Part shown: one piece after another, positions 1 through 7,395 of the stretch
Numbering within the stretch: position 1 is the first letter of the stretch
Layout: the number at the start of each line of letters is the position of its first letter
NCBI GenBank assembly: GCA_023299945.1
Contig: JALZVZ010000275.1
Location: forward strand, 1 to 8,570
Length of the DNA: 8,570 nt
Source: Altererythrobacter sp.
GTDB lineage: Bacteria; Pseudomonadota; Alphaproteobacteria; Sphingomonadales; Sphingomonadaceae
Direction of reading: 5' to 3'
The notes under the pieces: generated by a model
Database searches by the model: none
The model's input: only the letters and a program-made list of their open reading frames with translations
What the model was told of the DNA's origin: nothing
Program-made: the position numbers and the translations under genes

Positions 1-1864
1 GATATTCGGCCACTTCACGGGCGCGCTGCTCGTTTTCAACCACAGTCATCTGATCGCCAGCCGATGGCACACCGCCAAGACCGAGGACTTCGACCGGCAT
101 AGATGGGCCAGCTTCTTTGATCTGCTTGCCTTGATCGTTGACTATCGCGCGAACCTTGCCGCTTTGCGTGCCGACAACGAATGTATCGCCGCGTTTCAGC
201 GTGCCGCGCGTTACCAGCACAGTGGCAACAGGGCCGCGGCCCTTGTCCAGCTGAGCTTCGATCACGGTCGCTTCTGCATCACGGTCAGGGCGCGCTTTCA
301 ATTCAAGCAATTCGGCTTGGTTAGCGATTTTTTCCAGCAATGTGTCGAGGCCTGTGCCCTTGAGCGCAGAGACTTCCACATCCTGCACATCGCCTGACAT
401 GGCCTCAACGACAACTTCATGCTCAAGCAAGCGGGTGCGGATATTGTCCGCATTGGCCGCTTCCTTGTCGATTTTGTTGATCGCCACAATCATCGGTGCG
501 CCCGATGCTTTGGTGTGCTTAATCGCCTCAATCGTTTGCGGCATGATCCCATCATCGGCGGCCACAACCAGCACAACGATATCGGTCACATTCGCGCCGC
601 GTTGACGCATTTCGGTAAAGGCTGCGTGGCCCGGCGTATCGAGGAAGGTGATCTTTTGCTTGTCCTTCGTCGTCACCTGATAGCTGCCGATGTGCTGAGT
701 GATGCCGCCGGCCTCGCCCTTGGTTACATTGGTGCCGCGTAGCGCGTCGAGCAGGCTGGTTTTGCCGTGATCGACATGGCCCATGATGGTGACAACCGGT
801 GGACGCGGTTTCTTCGTTTCTTCTGCATCGCTGTCTTGTTCTGCGATAATGTCGACATCGCTTTCAGAAACGCGTTGGATATTGTGGCCAAATTCCTCGA
901 CCAGCAATTCGGCGGTGTCGGCGTCGATGGTCTGGTTGACCGTCACCATCATATCAAGGTTGAACAAGGCTTTCACCAGTTCAGCGCCTTTTTCGCCCAT
1001 CCGCTTGGCCAGTTCGCCAACGGTGATCGCCTCAGGCACGACAACATCGCGCACTTGTTTCTCACGCGGCTTGGACGGTCCGCCCTGTGCACGGCGTTCT
1101 TTTTCGCGCGCACGTTTCAACGCAGCGAGTGAGCGGGCACGGCGGCCCTCATCCTCGTTGAGCGCTTTGGAAACTGTCAGTTTGCCTGAACGGCGCTTGT
1201 CTACCCCGCCGCCAGCGGTGCGTTTTTCTTCTTTCTTTTTCTTGTCTGGACGCTTTGGCTCAGGCCGAGCGATCGGAGTGAATTTGCGCGCGGTTGGAGT
1301 AGGTGTGGGCTTAGCATCTGCTTTGGCCTCGCCTTCAGCGGCTGTATCTGCTGGCGCTGCTGCGGCTTGCTCAGCATCCGCTTTTGCCGCAGCCTCTGCC
1401 TCGATTTTCGCATTGGCTTCTGCTTCTTGCGCAGCGGCCTCTTCGGTTTTCTTGTCAGAAGCGCGTTTCTTCGCATCTTCGACCGCAGTTTTGGCGGCGA
1501 CATCTTCGCGTTTGCGGCTTTGCTCGCCCTGACGCAGGCGATCTTCCTCCGCCTCGCGCTGCATGCGCGCGACACGCTCTTGCGGCGTTTCATCAGAGGC
1601 AGCCGGCTTCTTAGGCGGAGCAGGCGTTGACGCAGGTTCGGGTGCAGGTTCGGGCGCAACAGCCACTGGCTCAGGCGCGGCAACCACCGGCTCAGGCGCA
1701 GCAGCTGGGGCTTCACCTGGCTTGGTGAGCTTGCGGCGACGCTTTACCTCGACCGCCACCTTATTGGTGCGGCCGTGGCTGAAGGTCTGCTTGACCTCGC
1801 CAGCATCCACAGCCTTTTTCAGGCCGAGTGGTTTACGGGCAGGTTTTTTCTCTTCGTCGCTCAT
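1..1864 (-). CDS. infB: Translation initiation factor IF-2 (C-terminal part missing)
   Basis: IF-2 is the GTPase that places fMet-tRNA on the 30S subunit and promotes 70S joining. The frame stays open to the left edge, giving 621 residues; the end of domain II and the C-terminal fMet-tRNA-binding domains lie outside. An IF2-associated N-terminal segment ([20 protein letters not shown], residues 1-20) is followed by an Ala/Pro/Glu-rich linker (about 52-82) and a long charged Lys/Glu/Ala stretch. The IF2_N domain starts near 277. The G domain carries GHVDHGKT at 362-369, DTPGH at 409-413, NKID at 463-466 and SALKG from 499. The last visible residues ([15 protein letters not shown]) match the end of the domain II region. 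The ATG at 1864 is preceded by AAGGA about 12 bases upstream and by an in-frame TAG directly before it, so no longer start is possible nearby. It is the last visible gene of the rimP-nusA-ylxR-infB operon, 44 bases after ylxR. Confidence 0.97.
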   Translation of the reverse strand, partial: MSDEEKKPARKPLGLKKAVDAGEVKQTFSHGRTNKVAVEVKRRRKLTKPGEAPAAAPEPVVAAPEPVAVAPEPAPEPASTPAPPKKPAASDETPQERVARMQREAEEDRLRQGEQSRKREDVAAKTAVEDAKKRASDKKTEEAAAQEAEANAKIEAEAAAKADAEQAAAAPADTAAEGEAKADAKPTPTPTARKFTPIARPEPKRPDKKKKEEKRTAGGGVDKRRSGKLTVSKALNEDEGRRARSLAALKRAREKERRAQGGPSKPREKQVRDVVVPEAITVGELAKRMGEKGAELVKALFNLDMMVTVNQTIDADTAELLVEEFGHNIQRVSESDVDIIAEQDSDAEETKKPRPPVVTIMGHVDHGKTSLLDALRGTNVTKGEAGGITQHIGSYQVTTKDKQKITFLDTPGHAAFTEMRQRGANVTDIVVLVVAADDGIMPQTIEAIKHTKASGAPMIVAINKIDKEAANADNIRTRLLEHEVVVEAMSGDVQDVEVSALKGTGLDTLLEKIANQAELLELKARPDRDAEATVIEAQLDKGRGPVATVLVTRGTLKRGDTFVVGTQSGKVRAIVNDQGKQIKEAGPSMPVEVLGLGGVPSAGDQMTVVENEQRAREVAEY

Positions 1865-1908
1865 CTAGCTTACTGTTCCTTCAAACATTCTATTCGTCAT
1901 CTGGCTAT

Positions 1909-2664
1909 TCATTCTTCAGCGGCGCCCGCCAATTGCTGCGCCCCATCTTCATTCTTAGCCTGTTCATTCTCGGCATCTTGTGGTCCGGCGAAATGCTGTA
2001 GACGCGCAATTGCCAATGCAATGCGTTCAGCCCCTCCCCGATTGATCAGCGCCAAATGGACGACGTTCTCACGGCCCAATGCCACAGACAGAGCCGCGCG
2101 GTCCAGTGGCAAGACTGTGCCGCGTTCGCCGCTGCCCTCTATTTCGCGCCCAACGCGCCATGCCTGATCAAGTTTTTTGCGCCCGTCCTGGCTGGAATCC
2201 ACGGCATGCAGAAGCAATTCTGCGCGCCCTTTGCGTAATTGATCCTCGATCTTGGCCGTGCCGAGCACGACGTGCCCAGCGCGCTTTGCCAGACCTAGGC
2301 CGTCTTTGAAGGCGCCCTCTAATGCGCTCGCAATCAGCGCAGGCAAATCGTCAGGCACATCAATCGCGCCGCTTTTGAAAGCACGCGCTAGCGCCCCTTT
2401 GAGGTGTCCCTTTGCCATAGCCGTTTCAAGCTCTGCTCGCGGGACGCCCAGCCAAGCGCCGCGTCCGGGCGCCTTTGCCTGGGCGTCGGGCAGGATTGTG
2501 CAGCGGCCATCGGCATCCTCAGGGGAAATTGCTAGCCGCACGAGCGTATCGCGCGAACCTACCTCCCCAGAGAGGATACACTTGCGCTCTGGCTGAACCT
2601 TTCGGTCCTGCCGCGGCGCGTCAGCGATGTCGGAACTTACGCTCTCATTGGTCGGAGTCCGCAT
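1909..2664 (-). CDS. ylxR: YlxR (DUF448) RNA-binding protein fused to an L7Ae/YlxQ-like domain
   Basis: The product is a 251-residue RNA-binding protein. Residues 25-97 form a YlxR/DUF448 domain, with PERKCI at 25-30 and PGRGAWL at 66-72. Residues about 120-225 (GLAKRAGHVVLGTAKIEDQL, then a late ALGRENVVHLALI) resemble the L7Ae/YlxQ fold, which binds kinked RNA. The C-terminal tail is acidic and Gln/Ala-rich. In Firmicutes ylxR and ylxQ are separate adjacent genes between nusA and infB, and YlxR has been described there as an RNase P modulator (RnpM); whether that holds here is inference. The ATG at 2664 was chosen because a perfect AGGAGG (2671-2676, minus strand) sits 6 bases upstream and the YlxR domain follows soon after. 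Longer in-frame starts inside nusA give a non-homologous leader. The start overlaps the end of nusA by 20 bases, suggesting translational coupling. Confidence 0.9.
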   Translation of the reverse strand: MRTPTNESVSSDIADAPRQDRKVQPERKCILSGEVGSRDTLVRLAISPEDADGRCTILPDAQAKAPGRGAWLGVPRAELETAMAKGHLKGALARAFKSGAIDVPDDLPALIASALEGAFKDGLGLAKRAGHVVLGTAKIEDQLRKGRAELLLHAVDSSQDGRKKLDQAWRVGREIEGSGERGTVLPLDRAALSVALGRENVVHLALINRGGAERIALAIARLQHFAGPQDAENEQAKNEDGAQQLAGAAEE

Positions 2665-4330
2665 GGGCGGCCTCCTGATTGTCAGCCGCATCAGCATCAG
2701 GTGCTGGTGCAGGGGTTTCTTTCGCAGTCGCTTCAGGTTCATCATCGAACCAATGCGCACGCGCGGCCATGATGACTTCATTGCCCTGTTCTTCTGTCAG
2801 GCCAAATTCGCCCAGAACGCCGCCCTTATCCTGCTCACGCGGGGCAGGCTTTTTCATTGGCGGTCCATCAGTGTTCTGACGGCGGCGCGGTGCTTCGCGC
2901 TTCTTCGCGATCAGCTCGTCGGTTGCCAGATCGGCCAGATCATCCAAAGTTTTGATCCCAGCCTTGCCCAATACCAGCAACATCCGCTCGGACAGATGCG
3001 GCATGTCGGCAATCGCGTCTTCTACGCCAATTTCGCGGCGTGCTTCACGGAAGGTCGCCTCTTGGCGCTCCAAGGCTTCGGTTGCACGGCTTTGCAGTTC
3101 CTCAGCGAGGTCATCGTCAAAGCCTTCAATCGCGGCGAGTTCCGCCATATCAACATAGGCGACTTCTTCGAGTTCAGCGAAACCTTCTGCAACCAGAAGC
3201 TGCGACAATGTTTCATCAACATCAAGCTCGGTTTCGAACATTTTGGACCGTTCAGCGAATTCCTTGGAGCGTTTTTCTGACGCTTCTTCCTCGGTCATAA
3301 TGTCAATTTGGTGACCCGTCAGCTGGCTGGCGAGACGCACGTTTTGACCGCGGCGGCCAATGGCCAGGCTCAGCTGATCATCGGGTACAACCACTTCGAT
3401 GCGGCCCTCTTCCTCGTCAAGAACAACGCGGGCAACGGTTGCCGGCTGAAGCGCGTTGACCACGAAGGTCGCTGTGTCTTCAGACCAAGGGATAATGTCG
3501 ATCTTCTCGCCCTGCAGTTCCTGCACGACGGCCTGAACGCGGCTACCCTTCATACCAACACAGGCGCCAACCGGATCGATTGAGCTGTCATGGCTGATGA
3601 CGCCGATTTTCGCGCGGCTGCCCGGATCGCGAGCTGAGGCTTTGATCTCAATAATGCCGTCATAAATTTCGGGCACTTCTTGCGCGAACAATTTGCGCAT
3701 GAAATCAGGATGAGCGCGGGTCAGGAAGATTTGCGGACCGCGATTATTGCGCTCCACCTTGCTGATCAATGCGCGAACACGTTCGCCGACACGGGCCGCT
3801 TCACGCGGGATTTGCTGATCGCGGCGGATCACACCCTCGGCGCGGCCAAGGTTGACGATCACATGGCCAAATTCAACCGACTTAATGACGCCGGTGATGA
3901 CTTCATTGGCGCGATCTTTGAATTCTTCGAACTGACGCTCGCGCTCTGCATCGCGGACCTTTTGGAAGATCACTTGCTTGGCCGATTGCGCATCAATGCG
4001 GCCCAGATCAACGGCGGGCAGCGGATCAACGATGAAATCACCGACTGACGCGCCCTCTTCCAATTTTTCAGCGGCCTTCAAATCGACTTGCTTGAAGTAA
4101 TCTTCGACCTCTTCGACAACTTCAACAACGCGCCACAGACGCAGATCGCCGGTTTGCGGGTCAAGTTTTGCACGAATGTCATTTTCTGCGCCGTAACGGT
4201 TGCGAGCAGATTTCTGGATCGCTTCTTCCATCGCTTCGATAACGACCGATTTGTCGATCATCTTTTCCGAAGCAACAGCGGTCGCGATTGCAAGCAGTTC
4301 AGCTTTATTGGCGGACATTGCAGTGGCCAT
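2645..4330 (-). CDS. nusA: Transcription termination/antitermination factor NusA
   Basis: NusA binds RNA polymerase and nascent RNA, controlling pausing, intrinsic and Rho termination, and antitermination. The 561-residue product has the usual order: RNAP-binding N-terminal domain (about 1-135), S1 domain (about 142-208), KH1 with GMKG at 259-262, KH2 with GRRG at 325-328, then two acidic helix-hairpin-helix repeats (about 375-425 and 440-475). A third helical segment, GVLGEFGLTEEQGNEVIMAA (504-523), and an Ala/Glu/Asp-rich tail make it longer than the 495-residue E. coli protein; such extensions are usual in alphaproteobacteria. The ATG at 4330 is preferred because AGAAGG lies 10 bases upstream, inside the last codons of rimP. 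An in-frame Met at residue 5 (4318) aligns with the common family start but has no ribosome binding site of its own. The gene starts 5 bases after rimP and overlaps ylxR by 20 bases. Confidence 0.97.
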   Translation of the reverse strand: MATAMSANKAELLAIATAVASEKMIDKSVVIEAMEEAIQKSARNRYGAENDIRAKLDPQTGDLRLWRVVEVVEEVEDYFKQVDLKAAEKLEEGASVGDFIVDPLPAVDLGRIDAQSAKQVIFQKVRDAERERQFEEFKDRANEVITGVIKSVEFGHVIVNLGRAEGVIRRDQQIPREAARVGERVRALISKVERNNRGPQIFLTRAHPDFMRKLFAQEVPEIYDGIIEIKASARDPGSRAKIGVISHDSSIDPVGACVGMKGSRVQAVVQELQGEKIDIIPWSEDTATFVVNALQPATVARVVLDEEEGRIEVVVPDDQLSLAIGRRGQNVRLASQLTGHQIDIMTEEEASEKRSKEFAERSKMFETELDVDETLSQLLVAEGFAELEEVAYVDMAELAAIEGFDDDLAEELQSRATEALERQEATFREARREIGVEDAIADMPHLSERMLLVLGKAGIKTLDDLADLATDELIAKKREAPRRRQNTDGPPMKKPAPREQDKGGVLGEFGLTEEQGNEVIMAARAHWFDDEPEATAKETPAPAPDADAADNQEAAHADSDQ

Positions 4331-4335
4331 ATGGA

Positions 4336-4956
4336 TTAAGCCTTCTCTTCTTCGTTTGGAGTGTTCGTGTCTTCAATAATATCGTCTACGCCCGACGTAT
4401 CGATCGGCTTTGTCGCTGCGATTAGCGCATCGGTTAGCACAAGCTTAGCCGTGCGGACTTCTTCAAGCGGCAGACTGCCAATATCGCCCGATTTGCTGTC
4501 GGTGATAGAAATCAGGCCGTCCTCTATGCCGTGCAAAGGGCCTTTGTAAACGCGGCGTGCGCCTTTGCCCTCTGCGCCAGAACCGTCTGTCGCATAGCCT
4601 TTGACCATGACGATGCGCGCAACGTGACCCGCCCATTTGGCGAAATCCTTTGCGCGGGTCAGTGGGCGGTCAATGCCGGGCGATGACACTTCGAGGTGAT
4701 AGGCGCTGGGGATCAAATCCTCACCGGCCTCCTCGGCTGCATCAATCGCCTCAGATACAGCGCGAGACAGCGCAGCGCATTGCTCGATAATAAGCTGCCC
4801 GGTAGACGGGTCTTCCGCCATGATTTGCAGCGCATCGGCGCTCTTTTTCTCTTCTGCACCCGCCTCTGATTGCGTCATCTTTACGCGCACAAGATCAAAA
4901 CCGAGGGCTTTGGCCTCCGGCTCAATAATCTGGATAAGGCGGGTTAGATCTTGCAT
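4336..4956 (-). CDS. rimP: Ribosome maturation factor RimP
   Basis: RimP assists late assembly of the 30S subunit. The 206-residue product carries the family signature LEVSSPGIDRPL at residues 88-99. It has an N-terminal alpha/beta domain before this and a small C-terminal beta-barrel (about 105-180, ending in SLPLEEVRTAKLVLT), then an acidic tail. It is longer than the roughly 150 residues of E. coli RimP, because of a charged insert at about 30-42 (AGAEEKKSADA), a Gly-rich insert near 122-133 (DGSGAEGKGARR) and the tail. The ATG at 4956 is chosen because AGGA lies about 5 bases upstream. An in-frame TTG at 4989 would add 11 residues without family similarity. It is the first gene of the operon. 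No convincing promoter was recognised in the 184 bases separating it from the pilZ-domain gene. Confidence 0.95.
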   Translation of the reverse strand: MQDLTRLIQIIEPEAKALGFDLVRVKMTQSEAGAEEKKSADALQIMAEDPSTGQLIIEQCAALSRAVSEAIDAAEEAGEDLIPSAYHLEVSSPGIDRPLTRAKDFAKWAGHVARIVMVKGYATDGSGAEGKGARRVYKGPLHGIEDGLISITDSKSGDIGSLPLEEVRTAKLVLTDALIAATKPIDTSGVDDIIEDTNTPNEEEKA

Positions 4957-5140
4957 TACGTTCCTGGCTTTAAGACCGCGTGAGACCAATGGCGTTTCGT
5001 GCCGGCCCCTTGCGGCGCCAGCCCCTTCAAAGTCTCAACGATGTCGGGATATGGGGCGTGGTTAGGCCCCAGCCTGCAATAAAGCAAGTGAATTTGGCAA
5101 TTCTATGCACCAGCCTGGAATGCGGCTTATTTTCGGGTGC

Positions 5141-5503
5141 CTAGTCCCCGTTCACCCATTTGCGAGCAAATTCGGTCAACTCTTGTTTTTCGAGCTTGTC
5201 GATGGCTTCATACGATTGGCGAAGCGCTATCAACTGACCATCGCGGATCTCTTCATCGAAGCGCAGACCGCATGCCTTATGACTGCGCCAGACAATTGTA
5301 CCGAAGGCCTCAATGCCTTGAGCAAACAGAAAGGCGCACTCGCCAGCATGGGGAGGATCGCTCAATTCAATCCGCGCCCCAGTTTTGGAAATGTCGGTGA
5401 GTAAGCATTGCTTTGCCCCGCCGACAAGATCGAGTTTCGCCCGAAGTTCAGTGCGTAAACGGCTTTTCTCACGCCGACCAATATTTGCGATCATCTTTGC
5501 CAT
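5141..5503 (-). CDS. Small single-domain PilZ protein
   Basis: This 120-residue soluble protein consists of one PilZ domain, the fold that binds cyclic di-GMP. Visible motifs are RREKSR at 10-15 and R17-TEL-R21, either of which could be the RxxxR arm, followed by DISKTG at 37-42, which fits the (D/N)xSxxG binding motif. The later strands GTIVWRSHKACGLRFDEEI (68-86) fit the rest of the barrel, and the tail is a charged helix. The binding residues appear intact, so cyclic di-GMP binding is likely; the output process is unknown. The start at 5503 is uncertain because neither it nor Met4 (5494) has a good Shine-Dalgarno sequence. The gene lies 184 bases upstream of rimP on the same strand and directly downstream of the arsR/cadI relic. 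Confidence 0.85.
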   Translation of the reverse strand: MAKMIANIGRREKSRLRTELRAKLDLVGGAKQCLLTDISKTGARIELSDPPHAGECAFLFAQGIEAFGTIVWRSHKACGLRFDEEIRDGQLIALRQSYEAIDKLEKQELTEFARKWVNGD

Positions 5504-5550
5504 GGAGGCAAGGTTTCGCAGCCCCCGTGCAATATTTGGTGATCGCTCGC

Positions 5551-5658
5551 TTAGGGGTTTACCCCACTACAGTTGCTGCCACCCACATCTGGCATTTGCC
5601 CATAATCACGGCGCTGGCCGTCGGTAAAGAATGCCTCCCAAATCACGCCATCAGGATC
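5551..5658 (-). pseudogene. 3' remnant of an ArsI/CadI-like metalloenzyme gene
   Basis: Read on the minus strand from 5658, the frame gives DPDGVIWEAFFTDGQRRDYG and a further 15 residues ending in a TAA at 5551-5553. The start of this resembles the C-terminal strand of small vicinal-oxygen-chelate (glyoxalase-like) ArsI/CadI metal-resistance enzymes, in which D-P-x-G-x-x-W-E carries the metal-ligand Glu. There is no start codon and no upstream part of the enzyme; the fragment abuts the arsR remnant. Identification is by motif recall only, so the family call is moderate. It is far too short to be functional. Confidence 0.5.
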
Positions 5659-5811
5659 CTGGGTCCAGCTTTAGCCGCTTGGCAATATCACCCGCGGCAG
5701 GCCAGAAGGCCCAGCTTGTACCAGCAGTCGGAACACCTCCAGCCGGCTTTCTTGCCCTAAAGCAGAAAGGGAAGCGAGTGCGGATATGTGATCAACTCGC
5801 TTCGTTTCCAT
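5654..5811 (-). pseudogene. Truncated, frameshifted arsR-family repressor gene
   Basis: From the ATG at 5811 the minus strand encodes METKRVDHISALASLSALGQ, then ESRLEVFRLLVQAGPSGLP. This is typical of the N-terminal helices of ArsR-family metalloregulators, in which a conserved ALG(Q/E)xxRLxIxRLL is followed by GLP-x-GDIA-x-RL. After GLP the frame reads a few foreign residues and stops at 5671-5673. Inserting one base near 5694-5697 restores GDIAKRLKLDP, so a one-base deletion is the simplest explanation. The recognition helix, metal-binding part and the rest of the protein are absent: sequence after about 5658 belongs to the ArsI/CadI-like remnant. The full repressor would be about 100-120 residues. 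A palindrome overlapping the start codon is probably its former operator. Confidence 0.7.
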
Positions 5812-5829
5812 ATTTCTAGAATTATGGAA
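5806..5829. promoter_or_regulatory. 24-base palindrome, probable ArsR-type operator
   Basis: The site has half-sites TTCCATA and TATGGAA around a TTCTAGAA core, with a single mismatched pair at positions 7/18 from the core edges (5813/5822). The other 11 base pairs are perfectly symmetric about 5817/5818. It overlaps the ATG of the arsR remnant (5811). ArsR-family repressors bind such inverted repeats at their own promoters, so autoregulation is the likely former role. It also lies about 50 bases downstream of the neighbouring small membrane-protein gene. Confidence 0.5.
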
Positions 5830-5879
5830 TTAATCAATGATAGTTAAGGGAGCACCTGAGCGCCCCGCTTCAAGTCCAA

Positions 5880-6185
5880 CTAATTACAGAAACGTTCGAC
5901 CTGCCGATCTAGCTCGTCAATCCGAATGGCATCGCGATCGATGGTCTCATTCTCAACCGCACGGTCCCATGCCTCTGCAGCCGCCGCGCTGTACCTTTCG
6001 CATTGTTCCGCGCGAACCTCAGCTTTGGAATCGGCCATCGATTCATTGATGCTCTTGCCGTCCAGTGACGCCATTTCCTGATCCATCATATTATCGACAT
6101 TGCGGGGTGCAGAAACCGAATAGGCCACCGTGGCTGCGATAAACGCAACGCCTATAATACCGATAATACCCTTGCCCAAATCCAT
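5880..6185 (-). CDS. Small membrane-anchored hypothetical protein
   Basis: I do not recognise this 101-residue protein. Residues about 7-24 (IIGIIGVAFIAATVAYSV) form one transmembrane helix or uncleaved signal anchor. With Lys5 before it, the rest is expected in the periplasm. Residues 30-101 are polar, acidic and mainly helical. The only two cysteines, Cys61 and Cys100, sit at the ends of what looks like a helical hairpin and could form a disulfide. The start is well supported: AAGGAG (6194-6199) lies 8 bases upstream of the ATG at 6185. It follows pspF by 55 bases on the same strand with no terminator visible between them, so co-transcription with pspF is possible but unproven. Downstream is the arsR relic. 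Confidence 0.75.
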   Translation of the reverse strand: MDLGKGIIGIIGVAFIAATVAYSVSAPRNVDNMMDQEMASLDGKSINESMADSKAEVRAEQCERYSAAAAEAWDRAVENETIDRDAIRIDELDRQVERFCN

Positions 6186-6240
6186 CGCAATTGCTCCTTA
6201 AAATTCATCAGGAACCTAGGGAGATATGGTAAAATTTTGA

Positions 6241-7278
6241 CTAATCGCTGGATTCAATCAGGCCATGCTTCTTGATGCAATGCCGCAATTGATCATAACT
6301 TAGCCCCAATGCTTTGGCGGTTTGGCGCTGGTTCCAGCGGTGCTTACCCAAGGCATGTTCGACAATCGCGCGCTCATGCGCATCGACCGCGCCGCGCAAA
6401 TCATCCACCGTATCGAGCTGGGAAGATGAATTGGGATCAGCGGCTATCGCGGTAGGCTGATCAACAACAGGCGCAGTCTTGCGGTGGGCGGGCGTGAACG
6501 GCTTCCACGGGCTATCAAACGGATCAAATTGGACATGGGCGATCGGCTCTGCCCAATTGTCCCACCGGTATACCGCGCGCTCCACCACATTGCGCAGCTC
6601 GCGCACATTGCCCGGCCAGGCGTATTTATCGAGCTGCTCGACGACATGGCCCGCAAAACCGGGCCACGCCTCCCATTCCAGCTCTGACCCCATGCGCCGC
6701 CCAAAATATTCCGCCAAAACCCCGACATCGCCTTCACGCACGCGCAAAGGAGGAAGCGTAATCACTTCAAAGCTGAGACGGTCGAGCAAATCAGCACGGA
6801 AATCGCCCGACTTTGCCAGCGCGGGCAAATCCTCATTTGTCGCTGCGACAATGCGCACATCGACCTGAATGGGCCGCGAGGAACCGATGCGCGTCACCTC
6901 GCCATATTCAACCGCGCGCAGCAGGCGCTCTTGCGCGCCCATCGACAAAGTGCCCAGTTCGTCGAGAAATAACGTGCCCTTGTCGGCTTCTTCAAACCTT
7001 CCCACACGGGTTTTGGTAGCGCCCGTGAAAGCGCCCGCTTCATGACCGAACAATTCAGCCTCGATCAGCGTTTCGGGCAATGCCGCACAATTCATGGTGA
7101 CCAGCGGCTCACCCCAACGCGCAGAAAGACGGTGCAAACGTTCAGCGATCAATTCCTTGCCCGTGCCGCGCTCGCCGATCACCAGCACAGGGCGGCTCAT
7201 GGGGGCAGCGCGAGAGGCGCGCTCTACCGCATCGAGAAAGGCCCCAGACTGGCCAACAAACTGACTGCTTCGCTCCAT
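6241..7278 (-). CDS. pspF: PspF, sigma-54 enhancer-binding activator of the psp operon
   Basis: PspF is an AAA+ ATPase that remodels the sigma-54 RNA polymerase closed complex at psp promoters; in enterobacteria it is held inactive by PspA. The 345-residue protein starts directly with the AAA+ domain and lacks an N-terminal sensor domain, as in PspF. It shows Walker A GERGTGKE (35-42), the sigma-54-contacting GAFTGA loop (82-87), Walker B GTLFLDE (101-107), sensor I in VAATNEDL (144-151), the arginine-finger segment FRADLLDRL (160-168) and sensor II WPGNVREL (221-228). A Pro-rich linker leads to a Fis-type helix-turn-helix (about 316-340, QRQTAKALGLSYDQLRHCIK). The ATG at 7278 has AGG about 7 bases upstream. 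It is divergent from a sigma-54 promoter and pspA, which confirms the assignment within the large family of similar activators. Confidence 0.95.
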   Translation of the reverse strand: MERSSQFVGQSGAFLDAVERASRAAPMSRPVLVIGERGTGKELIAERLHRLSARWGEPLVTMNCAALPETLIEAELFGHEAGAFTGATKTRVGRFEEADKGTLFLDELGTLSMGAQERLLRAVEYGEVTRIGSSRPIQVDVRIVAATNEDLPALAKSGDFRADLLDRLSFEVITLPPLRVREGDVGVLAEYFGRRMGSELEWEAWPGFAGHVVEQLDKYAWPGNVRELRNVVERAVYRWDNWAEPIAHVQFDPFDSPWKPFTPAHRKTAPVVDQPTAIAADPNSSSQLDTVDDLRGAVDAHERAIVEHALGKHRWNQRQTAKALGLSYDQLRHCIKKHGLIESSD

Positions 7279-7301
7279 TTACCAACCTATAGTGAATTTT
7301 C

Positions 7302-7312
7302 CCAATGTTTGG
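7302..7312. promoter_or_regulatory. Possible PspF upstream activating site
   Basis: A short inverted repeat, CCAA-TGT-TTGG, lies centred at about -99 from the predicted sigma-54 start site, within the distance range where PspF binds upstream of pspA in E. coli. Related CCAAT words recur next to it (7303-7306 and 7322-7326). It also falls within the pspF leader, so binding could affect pspF expression. Weak evidence: short symmetry and position only. Confidence 0.3.
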
Positions 7313-7379
7313 CAATAGTTTCCAATCACCCTTTTTGAGAAATCCTATTACCATCTGAATTTGCTGTATTTTTCGAGTT

Positions 7380-7395
7380 TGGCACACCGCTTGCT
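7380..7395 (+). promoter_or_regulatory. Sigma-54 (-24/-12) promoter of the psp operon
   Basis: TGGCACACCGCTTGCT matches the sigma-54 consensus TGGCAC-N5-TTGCW. The invariant GG (7381-7382) and GC (7393-7394) are separated by the required 10 bases. The predicted start is near 7406, about 22 bases before the ATG at 7428. The neighbouring pspF encodes the matching activator, so transcription should need PspF and sigma-54 and respond to envelope stress. Confidence 0.88.

Noticed and set aside
783..1532. Long open frame of about 250 codons on the plus strand, opposite infB
   Set aside because: Its translation is low-complexity Ser/Ala-rich, and it mirrors the Lys/Glu/Ala-rich infB codons on the other strand. 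The IF-2 frame explains the region fully.
1201..1716. Open frame of about 170 codons on the minus strand inside infB
   Set aside because: It is an alternative frame of the IF-2 linker giving an Arg/Lys/Leu-rich product without domain features; it is a composition artefact.
2665..2781. Upstream extension of ylxR inside nusA
   Set aside because: The extra 39 residues match no YlxR protein. The ATG at 2664 has a perfect AGGAGG at 6 bases.
4957..4989. Earlier TTG start for rimP at 4989
   Set aside because: There is no ribosome binding site and no family similarity in the added residues; the ATG at 4956 has AGGA just upstream.
5053..5070. Hairpin GGGGC-N8-GCCCC between pilZ and rimP as a terminator
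   Set aside because: The stem is only 5 base pairs and neither side is followed by a T-run, so it is not a credible intrinsic terminator.
4957..5140. Possible tRNA or structured leader upstream of rimP, as in enterobacteria
   Set aside because: No T-loop GGTTC-type motif or cloverleaf pairing could be found on either strand.
5554..5565. GGGG-TTTA-CCCC hairpin near the pilZ-gene leader
   Set aside because: It is a four-pair stem without a T-run and lies in the last codons of the ArsI/CadI-like remnant, so no separate role is supported.
7286..7315. Sigma-70 promoter for pspF with TTGCCA (7310-7315) and TATAGG (7286-7291), minus strand
   Set aside because: Spacing is 18 bases and the -10 match is partial. 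Transcription would start almost at the pspF ATG and exclude its ribosome binding site.
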